This document shows positions 7,194 through 13,604 of a DNA stretch of 15,239 bases, in pieces. The notes below the pieces were generated by a model that did no database searches, was not told where the DNA came from, and saw only the letters and a list, made by a program, of their open reading frames with translations. Origin of the DNA: a bacterium (GTDB lineage Bacteria; Bacillota_I; Bacilli_A; RFN20; CAG-826); assembly GCA_019421105.1 (NCBI GenBank), contig JAHZFY010000016.1, positions 1 through 15,239 of the forward strand, in the 5' to 3' direction. Every line of letters begins with the position of its first letter. Position 1 is the stretch's first letter. A program made the position numbers and the translations under genes.

Positions 7194-7215
7194 TATAATG
7201 AATTTTTGTTAAAAT
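7188..7215 (+). promoter_or_regulatory. def promoter with extended -10, apparently leaderless
   Basis: TTGAAT (7188-7193), a 16-base spacer, TAAAAT (7210-7215) preceded by TGT (7207-7209), giving an extended -10 TGnTAnnnT. Six bases separate the -10 from the ATG at 7222, so transcription would start at or next to the start codon. Confidence 0.55.
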
Positions 7216-7221
7216 ATTGCC

Positions 7222-7764
7222 ATGAAAATAAAAATTGTTAAAGATAATAAACCATCATTGCGTCAAAAATGTAGTCCTGTTAAACTTCCTTTATCTTCAA
7301 ATGATATGGAAATATTATATGCAATGAATGATTATTTAATTAAATCTCAAGATGAAGAATACGCAAGAAAGCACAACATCAGAAGTGGCGTTGGGCTTGC
7401 TGCTCCTCAAATTGGAATTAATAAGAGAATGTTTGTGGTTTATATTGATAGTGGAGAAGAAATTATCAACTATATCTTGGTCAATCCAAAAATAATTGAA
7501 ACATCTTATAAAATGGTCGCTTTAAAAGATGGAGAAGGATGCTTATCTGTTGATAATGAACACAATGGTTTAGTGCACCGCCACTACAAAATCAAAATAG
7601 AAGCATTTAATCTATTAACAAATCAACAAGAAGTCATTACTGCTGAAGGCTACTTAGCAATTGTTCTTCAACATGAATATGATCATTTAGACGGAATATT
7701 ATATTATGATCGAATCGATCCATTTAATCCAAATAGTCCGCGACCAAACGAGACTATTCTTTAA
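7222..7764 (+). CDS. def: Peptide deformylase (long Gram-positive form)
   Basis: 180 residues. Removes the formyl group from the N-terminal methionine of new proteins; a metal-dependent cytoplasmic enzyme acting at the ribosome. All three family motifs are intact: SGVGLAAPQIG (55-65), EGCLSV (105-110) with metal ligand Cys107, and QHEYDHLDG (150-158) with ligands His151 and His155 and catalytic Glu152. Length and the insertions before motif 1 fit the type 2 form of low-GC Gram-positives. There is no Shine-Dalgarno upstream, and the ATG lies 6 bases after an extended -10 box, so this is the clearest leaderless candidate in the window. It is followed after 81 bases by the RNase J gene with its own promoter. 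No methionyl-tRNA formyltransferase gene is present in the window. Confidence 0.97.
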   Translation: MKIKIVKDNKPSLRQKCSPVKLPLSSNDMEILYAMNDYLIKSQDEEYARKHNIRSGVGLAAPQIGINKRMFVVYIDSGEEIINYILVNPKIIETSYKMVALKDGEGCLSVDNEHNGLVHRHYKIKIEAFNLLTNQQEVITAEGYLAIVLQHEYDHLDGILYYDRIDPFNPNSPRPNETIL

Positions 7765-7774
7765 AGATATATTA

Positions 7775-7802
7775 TTCATTTTATCTAATTCAGTGTTATA
7801 AT
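7775..7802 (+). promoter_or_regulatory. Promoter of the rnj-maf unit
   Basis: Consensus TATAAT (7797-7802) preceded by TGT (7794-7796) forms a full extended -10; TTCATT (7775-7780) lies 16 bases upstream as a weak -35. The start should be near 7809, giving a leader of about 37 nt with AAAGGAG. Confidence 0.6.
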
Positions 7803-7821
7803 GTTTTCGAACTGAAAACAT
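7801..7821. repeat. Inverted repeat over the predicted rnj transcription start
   Basis: ATGTTTTC (7801-7808) and GAAAACAT (7814-7821) are perfect 8-base arms around GAACT. The predicted start (about 7809) falls in the centre, so the repeat may be an operator. It could also serve as a weak terminator for def, but the following bases (ATTTTATAAG) are a poor T-tract. Confidence 0.45.
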
Positions 7822-7845
7822 ATTTTATAAGTGAAAGGAGAAATT

Positions 7846-9516
7846 ATGCCTAGCAAAATTTCAACACCTGTTTCTATTTACGCCTTAGGTGGCTTATGCG
7901 AAGTTGGAAAAAATACTTACTGTATCGAAAATAATGATACCTTAATTATTATTGATGCTGGTGTTTTATTTCCTGGAAATGAATATCCAGGTATCGATTA
8001 TTTAGTCCCAGATTACACTCATTTAAAAAACAATCGTTCTAAAATTAAAGCATTGTTTATTACTCATGGTCATGAAGACCATATTGGGGGTATTCCTTTT
8101 TTAATTCAAAATGTCAACATTCCTGTTATTTATGCCCCTAGACTAGCAGCAGCTTTAATCAAACATCGTTTAGAAGATTTTAGATTAATTGATCGTGTCA
8201 AAATTGTCGAATATGATGAAAATACAGTCGTTCCTGTCGACGATTTTAAAGTGTCATTTTTTAGAGTTACACATTCTATCCCAGATTCATTTGGAATCGT
8301 TGTTGATACTCCTGAAGGAAGAATCGTCACAACAGGTGATTTTAAAATAGATTTAACTCCTATTGGTCCTGATATTCAATTGAATAAAATTGCTGAATTA
8401 GGTACCCAAGGTGTTGACTTATTATTAAGCGATTCCACTAATACTGAAAATGAAGGCTACACTCCAAGTGAAAGAAATGTTTTTGATTCTATTAATGATA
8501 TCTTTGTTAAAGCACCTGGAAGATTAATTATTTCCACATTCTCGAGCAATATTTCAAGAATTCAACAAATTTGTGAATGTGCTTTAAATAACAATAGAAA
8601 AATCGCCATAGTCGGCCGTTCAATGGAAAACGCAGTTCAATTAGCAAGAAATTATGGTTATATCAAAATACCTGATTCAACTGTTATTGATGTTAGTAAC
8701 GTGAAACTATTTAAAAATTCTGAAATCGTTGTTTTGTGTACCGGTTCACAGGGAGAACCAATGGCTGCTTTATCAAGAATTGCAAACGGCGAACATAAAG
8801 ATATTAAAATTATTCCTGGTGACACAGTTGTATTTTCAAGCAGTGCTATTCCTGGAAATGGTGTTGCCATTGATAACGTCGTCAATCAATTAGCTAAATG
8901 CGGAGCAGATGTTGTCACTAACTCAATTTTAAGTGACATTCACTCATCTGGACATCCTGCGAAACAAGAATTAAGATTGATGTTGAAATTGTTAAAACCA
9001 AAATATTTTATGCCTGTGCATGGCGAATATCGCATGTTAACTATCCATGCCCAATTAGCCCAATCATTAGGCATTAAAGAAAACAATGTGTTTATCATGG
9101 AAAATGGGGACACACTTACTTTGACAAGGCATAAATGTGAACTAGGGTATAAGGTTCCATCCGGTGTTACTTTTATCGATGGTAATGATATTGCAGGTTT
9201 AACTTTAAATGTTATTAAAGATAGAATTGTATTAGCCTCAGATGGCATGCTTGCGATAACTATTGGAATTGATACGAAGACTAATGAATTAGTTGTTCCA
9301 CCTAAAGTGACATGTCGTGGTTTTGTTTATGGGTCAACTCATCGCATTATTGATGAGATTGAAAAAGAAATTAATTACTCATTATTGAAATTATTACAAG
9401 GAAAAACATCTTATGCTGAATTAAAAGCAACGATGAAAAATATCGCGGCTAAAAAAGTTTTACAAGCAACTAATAGAGAGCCAATGATTATTCCTTTAAT
9501 TATGACATTATACTAG
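7846..9516 (+). CDS. rnj: Ribonuclease J
   Basis: 556 residues, almost exactly the length of Bacillus RNase J1. A metallo-beta-lactamase/beta-CASP nuclease with 5'-to-3' exonuclease and endonuclease activity, central to mRNA decay and rRNA maturation. Metal ligands: FITHGHEDHIGG with His74, His76, Asp78 and His79; His143 in VTHSIPDSFG; Asp165 in TTGDFKID. The beta-CASP elements include DSTNTENEGYTPSE, and a later conserved His lies in PVHGEYR. A C-terminal domain of about 100 residues is present. The ATG at 7846 is chosen because AAAGGAG (7834-7840) precedes it; the upstream in-frame GTG at 7831 overlaps that site and is rejected. Only one RNase J gene is in the window, so I cannot say whether this is J1 or J2. 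maf follows four bases after the stop. Confidence 0.96.
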   Translation: MPSKISTPVSIYALGGLCEVGKNTYCIENNDTLIIIDAGVLFPGNEYPGIDYLVPDYTHLKNNRSKIKALFITHGHEDHIGGIPFLIQNVNIPVIYAPRLAAALIKHRLEDFRLIDRVKIVEYDENTVVPVDDFKVSFFRVTHSIPDSFGIVVDTPEGRIVTTGDFKIDLTPIGPDIQLNKIAELGTQGVDLLLSDSTNTENEGYTPSERNVFDSINDIFVKAPGRLIISTFSSNISRIQQICECALNNNRKIAIVGRSMENAVQLARNYGYIKIPDSTVIDVSNVKLFKNSEIVVLCTGSQGEPMAALSRIANGEHKDIKIIPGDTVVFSSSAIPGNGVAIDNVVNQLAKCGADVVTNSILSDIHSSGHPAKQELRLMLKLLKPKYFMPVHGEYRMLTIHAQLAQSLGIKENNVFIMENGDTLTLTRHKCELGYKVPSGVTFIDGNDIAGLTLNVIKDRIVLASDGMLAITIGIDTKTNELVVPPKVTCRGFVYGSTHRIIDEIEKEINYSLLKLLQGKTSYAELKATMKNIAAKKVLQATNREPMIIPLIMTLY

Positions 9517-9520
9517 TAAT

Positions 9521-10075
9521 ATGATTATACTTGCATCTCAATCTCCAAGAAGAAAAGAAATACTATCTCAATATATAGACGATTTTAAGATCGTCGTTGC
9601 AGACATTGATGAACGAAGTATTGCGCTTCCACCGCATCAATTAAGTCAAGATTTGTCCAAACGAAAAGCTTACGCTGTTTTTAATATGTATAAAGACGAC
9701 GTTATTATTGCTTGCGACACTATCGTTATTTTTAAAGGTGAAATATTTAATAAACCATGCGATGAAGACGATGCTAGAAGAATGTTAAAAGCATTATCAA
9801 ATAATCACCATGTCGTTTTATCTAGTTATACGATTTTAACAAAAGACATCGAAATATCTAAAACCGTTAGAAGCGATGTTTATTTTAATGATTTAGACGA
9901 TGTATTAATTGAGGCTTACATAAAAACAGGCTCCCCGATGGATAAAGCAGGAGCCTATGGAATACAAGATGGCGAATTCAATTTAGTAAAATGCATCGAT
10001 GGTTCCTTTGAAAACGTCAAAGGCTTTCCAATAAAAGAGATATTAAATGATCTTAAAAAACACAAATTAATCTAA
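9521..10075 (+). CDS. maf: Maf-family nucleoside triphosphate pyrophosphatase
   Basis: 184 residues, typical length. Maf proteins hydrolyse non-canonical or modified NTPs (dTTP/UTP-type in many bacteria) and have been linked to septum formation control. Conserved parts: ILASQSPRRKEIL at 3-15 (substrate-binding SxRR), the acidic VADIDER segment (26-32), IIACDTIVIFKG (62-73) with the catalytic Asp66, and MDKAGAYGIQDG (140-151), the lysine-glycine loop. The start codon is only four bases after the RNase J stop with no Shine-Dalgarno, so translation probably depends on coupling with rnj. Its 3' end overlaps the convergent EIIB-like gene by nine bases. Confidence 0.94.
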   Translation: MIILASQSPRRKEILSQYIDDFKIVVADIDERSIALPPHQLSQDLSKRKAYAVFNMYKDDVIIACDTIVIFKGEIFNKPCDEDDARRMLKALSNNHHVVLSSYTILTKDIEISKTVRSDVYFNDLDDVLIEAYIKTGSPMDKAGAYGIQDGEFNLVKCIDGSFENVKGFPIKEILNDLKKHKLI

Positions 10076-10459
10076 TTTAAAATTTTCAAACATTTCAATT
10101 GATTGTCTAGATAAGACAAAAGTAATTTTATTGGACATAATAATCACATTATCTATTCCAATATTTTTTATTTCATCTTTTTTAAATAATGAATTATCTT
10201 TTAATGATACGCTTAATCTTGAACCTTTAATTGAATAAGAAACAATATTTTCTTTTCCGCCTAAAGCTAATAAAAATTGCTCATATTTTTCTTCTTTTGA
10301 AATCTTTTTTGCCCTTTTTGCAGGGTTTTTCTTGTTATTTACAAGCAAAATAATACCAATGACGATGACGATTAAGCATATAAAACCAAGCGCGATATAA
10401 GGCGCCCAAAACTTTAAACCATCATTTAAATCTTGACTAGCTAAAATTACTAAACTCAT
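10067..10459 (-). CDS. Small membrane protein with a phosphotransferase EIIB-like domain lacking the cysteine
   Basis: 130 residues. One transmembrane helix (about 18-41), a lysine-rich linker (43-58), then a domain at 58-126 that aligns without gaps to the start of the glucose-type EIIB domain: LALGGKENIVSYSIKGSRLSVSLKD against the family pattern GGKxNI...CxTRLRxxxxD. The phosphorylated cysteine is replaced by Lys78 and the TRLR motif is SRLS, so phosphate transfer by the normal mechanism is not possible. Stand-alone EIIB-like proteins occur in Mollicutes, but no EIIC or EIIA gene is nearby. The start overlaps the nadK stop as ATGA and has AAGGAG 9 bases upstream, so it is the last gene of spx-nadK. 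The function is unknown; a sensor or scaffold role is speculation. Confidence 0.7.
   Translation of the reverse strand: MSLVILASQDLNDGLKFWAPYIALGFICLIVIVIGIILLVNNKKNPAKRAKKISKEEKYEQFLLALGGKENIVSYSIKGSRLSVSLKDNSLFKKDEIKNIGIDNVIIMSNKITFVLSRQSIEMFENFKLD
10129..10169 (+). terminator. Possible terminator of rnj-maf, inside the convergent gene
   Basis: Plus strand: TATTGGA (10129-10135) pairs with TCCAATA (10157-10163), followed by six T (10164-10169). The 21-base loop can form an inner ATAAT/ATTAT stem. It lies 54 bases after the maf stop, within the antisense EIIB-like gene. The stem has only two G-C pairs, so this is weak. Confidence 0.3.
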
Positions 10460-11232
10460 TTGACAAAACTCCTTTTAATCGTTTCAATAAAGTTTCTTTC
10501 TTTTTTATATAATACTTTTACTTTTAAGTCAGATTTTTTCAAATTAATTTCTTTTACACTATCTTCAAAACCCATACAATCAAAACTGACAGAACCACCA
10601 TTTTTAAAATTGTTGATGGTGATAGTTGAATCACTATTTAAAATTAATGGATTAGTAAACGTAGAATAAACCACGGAATTTAAAGGTGCAATTGGTACGA
10701 TTTGAATTGCAGATAAATTTGAATCGATAACTGCCCCACCAATAGATTTTGTTAATCCGGTTGAACCAAAGCTAGAAGATATAACCAATTCATTACCTGA
10801 AAAAGTCTCAAAATATTCGTCATTGATATAAACATCGCATTTTAATAATGAAAAGGAATTTGCCACTCTTAATTCATTAAAAATATAAAAAGGAAAATCC
10901 TCTTCATTAGTGTTTATGATACCTTCTAATAAATCAATGCATCTACATTCTAATAAGTCATTAGAAAGCATTTCAAACATCGTTTTAATCTCATCAACTT
11001 TAAAATCATAAAAAAATCCTAAGGCACCATTATTAATGCCTAAAAAATAAACATCATCTAAACGATCTATATTATTTTGAATGGCCTTTAAAAATGTTCC
11101 ATCTCCACCTAAATAAATGATGATATCAGGATTTTTATCATCGATTAAAAAGCCATATTCAATAGCTTCATTTTCGATTTTTGAAACCAGATTTTGGGCA
11201 TTTTGGTATTTAGCAAAAACGCTAATCTTCAT
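10456..11232 (-). CDS. nadK: NAD kinase
   Basis: 258 residues from the chosen start. Phosphorylates NAD to NADP in the cytoplasm. Marks: IIIYLGGDGTFLKA with GGDGT at 42-46 (Asp44 catalytic); IFNELRVAN (the NE motif); and SSSFGSTGLTKSIGGAV, corresponding to the usual TPTGSTAYxxSAGG. The proline/threonine of that motif are replaced by Ser-Phe, an unusual variant seen here directly. The frame is open to a GTG at 11265, but the ATG at 11232 starts the family's normal beta strand (MKISVFAKYQ) and has GGGGGA about 5-6 bases upstream. It overlaps the end of spx by 11 bases and the next gene by 4 (ATGA). It is the only gene in the window ending in TGA. The pairing with spx suits a thiol/redox role through NADPH supply. 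Confidence 0.93.
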   Translation of the reverse strand: MKISVFAKYQNAQNLVSKIENEAIEYGFLIDDKNPDIIIYLGGDGTFLKAIQNNIDRLDDVYFLGINNGALGFFYDFKVDEIKTMFEMLSNDLLECRCIDLLEGIINTNEEDFPFYIFNELRVANSFSLLKCDVYINDEYFETFSGNELVISSSFGSTGLTKSIGGAVIDSNLSAIQIVPIAPLNSVVYSTFTNPLILNSDSTITINNFKNGGSVSFDCMGFEDSVKEINLKKSDLKVKVLYKKERNFIETIKRSFVK

Positions 11233-11671
11233 TTGCGTCCCCCAATTTATCTTGAGCATGTTCACAAAACGGGAACTTTTCGCATCCCCCTAAACGACAA
11301 TTCCATTCAGCAATTCTTCTTGCGTGAGGAATAAATGTTCTGATTTCTTCTTCGTTATAACCAACTTGAATTCTTCTATCATCCACCATGATAGGGCGTT
11401 TTAAAACAGATGGATTTTCTCTTATAAAACTTATTAAATCTTTAATAGTCATGTCATCTAATTCAAGACCTTTTTCTTTTAATATTTTTGATCTTGGAGA
11501 AATAATATCTTCTGTACCATTTTCACTCTTGCTTAAAATATCTTTTAATTCTGTTTCATTTAATGAAATAGCAAATATATTTTTTTCAATATAAGGTATT
11601 TTTTGCTCTTCAAACCATTTTTTAACTTTTCGGCAACTTGAACAACTAGGTGATGTATAAATTTTAATCAT
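11222..11671 (-). CDS. spx: Spx/ArsC-family regulator with a cysteine-rich C-terminal extension
   Basis: 149 residues against about 131 in Bacillus. Spx binds the alpha-subunit C-terminal domain of RNA polymerase and redirects transcription under disulfide stress. Residues key in Bacillus Spx are at identical positions: redox switch Cys10-Ser-Ser-Cys13, Gly52 in ENGTEDII, and Arg92 in KRPIMVDDRRIQVGY. Beyond the usual end (IRTFIPHARRIAEW) is an extra tail with Cys125, Cys130, Cys136 and His138 in NCRLGGCEKFPFCEH, a possible metal site or second redox element. AAGAGGA (11678-11684) lies 6 bases before the ATG, and a good promoter lies just upstream. It is the first gene of spx-nadK-EIIB-like, divergent from trpS. 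A simple arsenate-reductase role is less likely given Gly52 and RPI. Confidence 0.9.
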   Translation of the reverse strand: MIKIYTSPSCSSCRKVKKWFEEQKIPYIEKNIFAISLNETELKDILSKSENGTEDIISPRSKILKEKGLELDDMTIKDLISFIRENPSVLKRPIMVDDRRIQVGYNEEEIRTFIPHARRIAEWNCRLGGCEKFPFCEHAQDKLGDANED

Positions 11672-11690
11672 AGAAAATCCTCTTGCTACT

Positions 11691-11719
11691 ATTCTAATTT
11701 ATTTTAAATGGAATATCAA
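11691..11719 (-). promoter_or_regulatory. spx operon promoter
   Basis: Minus strand: TTGATA (11714-11719), an exact 17-base spacer, TAGAAT (11691-11696). The predicted start near 11684 gives a leader of about 13 nt that begins with the AAGAGGA ribosome-binding site. Confidence 0.6.
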
Positions 11720-11720
11720 A

Positions 11721-11738
11721 TAACACTTTTTAGTGTTA
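11721..11738. repeat. Inverted repeat between divergent spx and trpS promoters
   Basis: TAACACT (11721-11727) and AGTGTTA (11732-11738) are perfect 7-base arms around TTTT. The repeat sits directly upstream of the spx -35 and 8 bases before the trpS -35, outside both predicted transcripts, which fits a protein-binding site on DNA better than an RNA hairpin. Confidence 0.45.
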
Positions 11739-11746
11739 AAGTTTTA

Positions 11747-11775
11747 TTGAAATATTTAATATTTATGGCTAAACT
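11747..11775 (+). promoter_or_regulatory. Probable trpS-HAD operon promoter
   Basis: TTGAAA (11747-11752), a 17-base spacer, TAAACT (11770-11775). The predicted start near 11782 gives a leader of about 16 nt with AAAGTGAG (11783-11790), too short for a T-box or an attenuator. Confidence 0.4.
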
Positions 11776-11797
11776 AATAACGAAAGTGAGAGTTTTT

Positions 11798-12790
11798 ATG
11801 AGCAAACGTATTTTAACAGGCATAAAACCGACAGGACAATTAACATTAGGAAATTATTTAGGGGTATTAAAACATTTACCTAAAATGCAAGATGAGGGCG
11901 AATCTTTTATTTTTATTGCAGATTTACATGCTTTAACTTTGCCCATTGAACCAGAAGTATTAAGACAAAATTCAATTGATATTGCTGCATATTATTTAGC
12001 TGCTGGTTTAGATCCAAACAAAGCAACGTTATTCTTGCAAAGTTCTGTAAGCTCTCATGCTGAATTAAATGCGATTATTCAAAATTATTTATATATGGGT
12101 GAGTTATCAAGGATGACGCAATTTAAAGACAAATCAAGCAAAATGAATCAAGCAAAAATTGGTCTTGGCTTGTTTGCTTATCCTGTTTTAATGGCGTGCG
12201 ATATTGTCTTATATGACGCAGATACAATTCCAGTTGGTGAAGACCAAGTTCAACACGTTGAATTAACCAGAGACTTAGTTAATCGCTTTAATAACCGTTA
12301 TGGAGAAACTTTAGTTTTACCTAAAGCAGTCATGCAAAAAGTAGGTGCTAGGATCATGTCTTTAAGTGAACCTAATAAAAAGATGTCCAAATCTGATCCA
12401 AAAGGTGATATCTATTTAAAAGATGACTTAAAAACAATTAGGAAAAAAATCATGTCCGCGGTTACCGATATGGGCGATGAAATTAAATATGATGTAGAAA
12501 ATAAACCTGGCATTTCTAATTTATTGACCATTTATGCTAGCTGTAAAAATATCTCTATTGAAGAGGCCGAAAATCAATTTAAAGATTGCCACCGCTATGG
12601 TGATTTTAAAAAGGCAGTCGCCGATGCTGTATGTGAAGAATTAGAACCATTTAAAAATAGATACGAAGAAATTATTAAAAATAAAACTTATGTCGAAGTA
12701 TTAAGACAAGGTGCTAAAAAAGCATTTGAAGTATCTAATGCAACATTAAAAAGAGTTAAACAAAAGGTAGGTTTATTAGATGTCGAATAA
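11798..12790 (+). CDS. trpS: Tryptophanyl-tRNA synthetase
   Basis: 330 residues, the normal bacterial length. Charges tRNA-Trp; class I enzyme. The HIGH-equivalent is KPTGQLTLGNYLG (TLGN at 16-19), DQVQHVEL (149-156) binds the adenylate, and KMSKS lies at 195-199. The reading frame is open to an ATG at 11708, but that would add 30 residues absent from the family and would start within the promoter region; the ATG at 11798 begins the canonical MSKRILTGIKPTG and has AAAGTGAG 7 bases before it. It overlaps the following HAD gene by 11 bases. No T-box leader is present, unlike many Firmicute trpS genes. Confidence 0.97.
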   Translation: MSKRILTGIKPTGQLTLGNYLGVLKHLPKMQDEGESFIFIADLHALTLPIEPEVLRQNSIDIAAYYLAAGLDPNKATLFLQSSVSSHAELNAIIQNYLYMGELSRMTQFKDKSSKMNQAKIGLGLFAYPVLMACDIVLYDADTIPVGEDQVQHVELTRDLVNRFNNRYGETLVLPKAVMQKVGARIMSLSEPNKKMSKSDPKGDIYLKDDLKTIRKKIMSAVTDMGDEIKYDVENKPGISNLLTIYASCKNISIEEAENQFKDCHRYGDFKKAVADAVCEELEPFKNRYEEIIKNKTYVEVLRQGAKKAFEVSNATLKRVKQKVGLLDVE

Positions 12791-13604
12791 AAAGTTTTTG
12801 ATTGCTTTTGATATGGACGGAACCTTATTAGAAGATAAAAATAAAACAATATTGCCAAAGACTAAAGAATTATTAAAAAAACTATCAAAGGAAGGCCATT
12901 TAATCGTCTTAGCGTCAGGTAGACCATCAGATGAAATGCTATCATATTATGATGAATTAGGTTTAAATTCACCGATGGTATGTTTTTCTGGCATATATTG
13001 TTATAATCCTAAAGATGAAAATTTTCCTATATTAAGCAATACATTTAAGAAAGAATGGGCAATTGATTTAACTAATGATTTTTATAAGCATAATGCAGTC
13101 GAAAATGTTTTTATCGAAGATAATAACGAAATCTGGATGGAACATGAAGATAAAGCGTTAATAAATGCAATGTGGCAACATGGCATAAAAAGAAAAATTA
13201 CTTTTGGTCCTATTGAAAAAATTTTAGATAAAGATCCAATGACTCTTATTTTCTTTCATCCTCAAGTATGTGATGTTGAACACATCAATAATGCTTTGAA
13301 AAGATATCCTACTGCACGAGTTAGGTATTGGTTTGCTAATCGCTTTGCCGATATTTCTTTTGGAGTCCCATCTAAAGCCTATGCTTTGCAGCACATTTGT
13401 AAGTATTATCAAATAGATAAAGAACATACTATATGCTTTGGAGATTATTTAAACGACATTGAGATGATTCAGTGGGCAAAATATGGTGTGGCTATGAAAA
13501 ATGCTTGTGATGAATTAAAAAAAGTCGCAGACATCATCACTAGTGAAGATAACAATAATGAAGGTATCGTTGCGACTTTAACTCAAATTTTAAATAACGA
13601 TTAG
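12780..13604 (+). CDS. Cof-type HAD-superfamily phosphatase
   Basis: 274 residues, typical of the Cof/YkrA subgroup (HAD type IIB). Motifs in order: I, FDMDGTLL with nucleophile Asp11 and acid/base Asp13; II, Ser46 in LASGR; III, Lys199 in PSKAYALQHI; IV, GDYLND (221-226), where the usual GDGxND has Tyr for Gly at the third position. A C2-type cap fills about 80-190. Members dephosphorylate sugar phosphates, nucleotides or flavin/pyridoxal phosphates; the substrate cannot be read from sequence. It starts inside the trpS end (11-base overlap) with AGG 8 bases upstream, so the two are coupled. Its stop overlaps the convergent pgm stop by four bases. Confidence 0.9.
   Translation: MSNKKFLIAFDMDGTLLEDKNKTILPKTKELLKKLSKEGHLIVLASGRPSDEMLSYYDELGLNSPMVCFSGIYCYNPKDENFPILSNTFKKEWAIDLTNDFYKHNAVENVFIEDNNEIWMEHEDKALINAMWQHGIKRKITFGPIEKILDKDPMTLIFFHPQVCDVEHINNALKRYPTARVRYWFANRFADISFGVPSKAYALQHICKYYQIDKEHTICFGDYLNDIEMIQWAKYGVAMKNACDELKKVADIITSEDNNNEGIVATLTQILNND
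13517..13579 (-). terminator. Possible pgm terminator inside the HAD gene
   Basis: Minus strand: AAAGTCGCA (complement of 13571-13579) pairs perfectly with TGCGACTTT (complement of 13521-13529), and the 3' arm runs into seven T (complement of 13517-13523). The 41-base loop can fold an inner stem (13533-13539 with 13544-13550, one mismatch). It lies about 22 bases after the pgm stop, antisense to the last 30 codons of the HAD gene. The long loop lowers confidence, but the T-tract is only on the pgm-sense side. Confidence 0.45.

Noticed and set aside
8130..9248. Minus-strand reading frames of 66-102 codons within rnj
   Set aside because: Shadows of the RNase J gene; no start signals or recognisable domains.
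10005..10023. Perfect 7-bp hairpin CCTTTGA/TCAAAGG in maf
   Set aside because: It encodes the conserved Maf segment GSFENVKGFP and has no T-tract on either strand; probably incidental.
10312..10332. CCCT/AGGG hairpin followed by five T inside the EIIB-like gene (plus strand)
   Set aside because: Only four firm base pairs, about 240 bases past maf, and explained by the lysine-rich coding sequence on the other strand.
11708..11797. 30-residue N-terminal extension of TrpRS
   Set aside because: Absent from the family; the region holds the promoter, and MSKRILTGIKPTG is the canonical start.
11739..11797. T-box or tryptophan attenuator leader for trpS
   Set aside because: The leader between predicted start and ATG is about 16 nt; no T-box sequence or antiterminator is visible. 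The same holds for proS.
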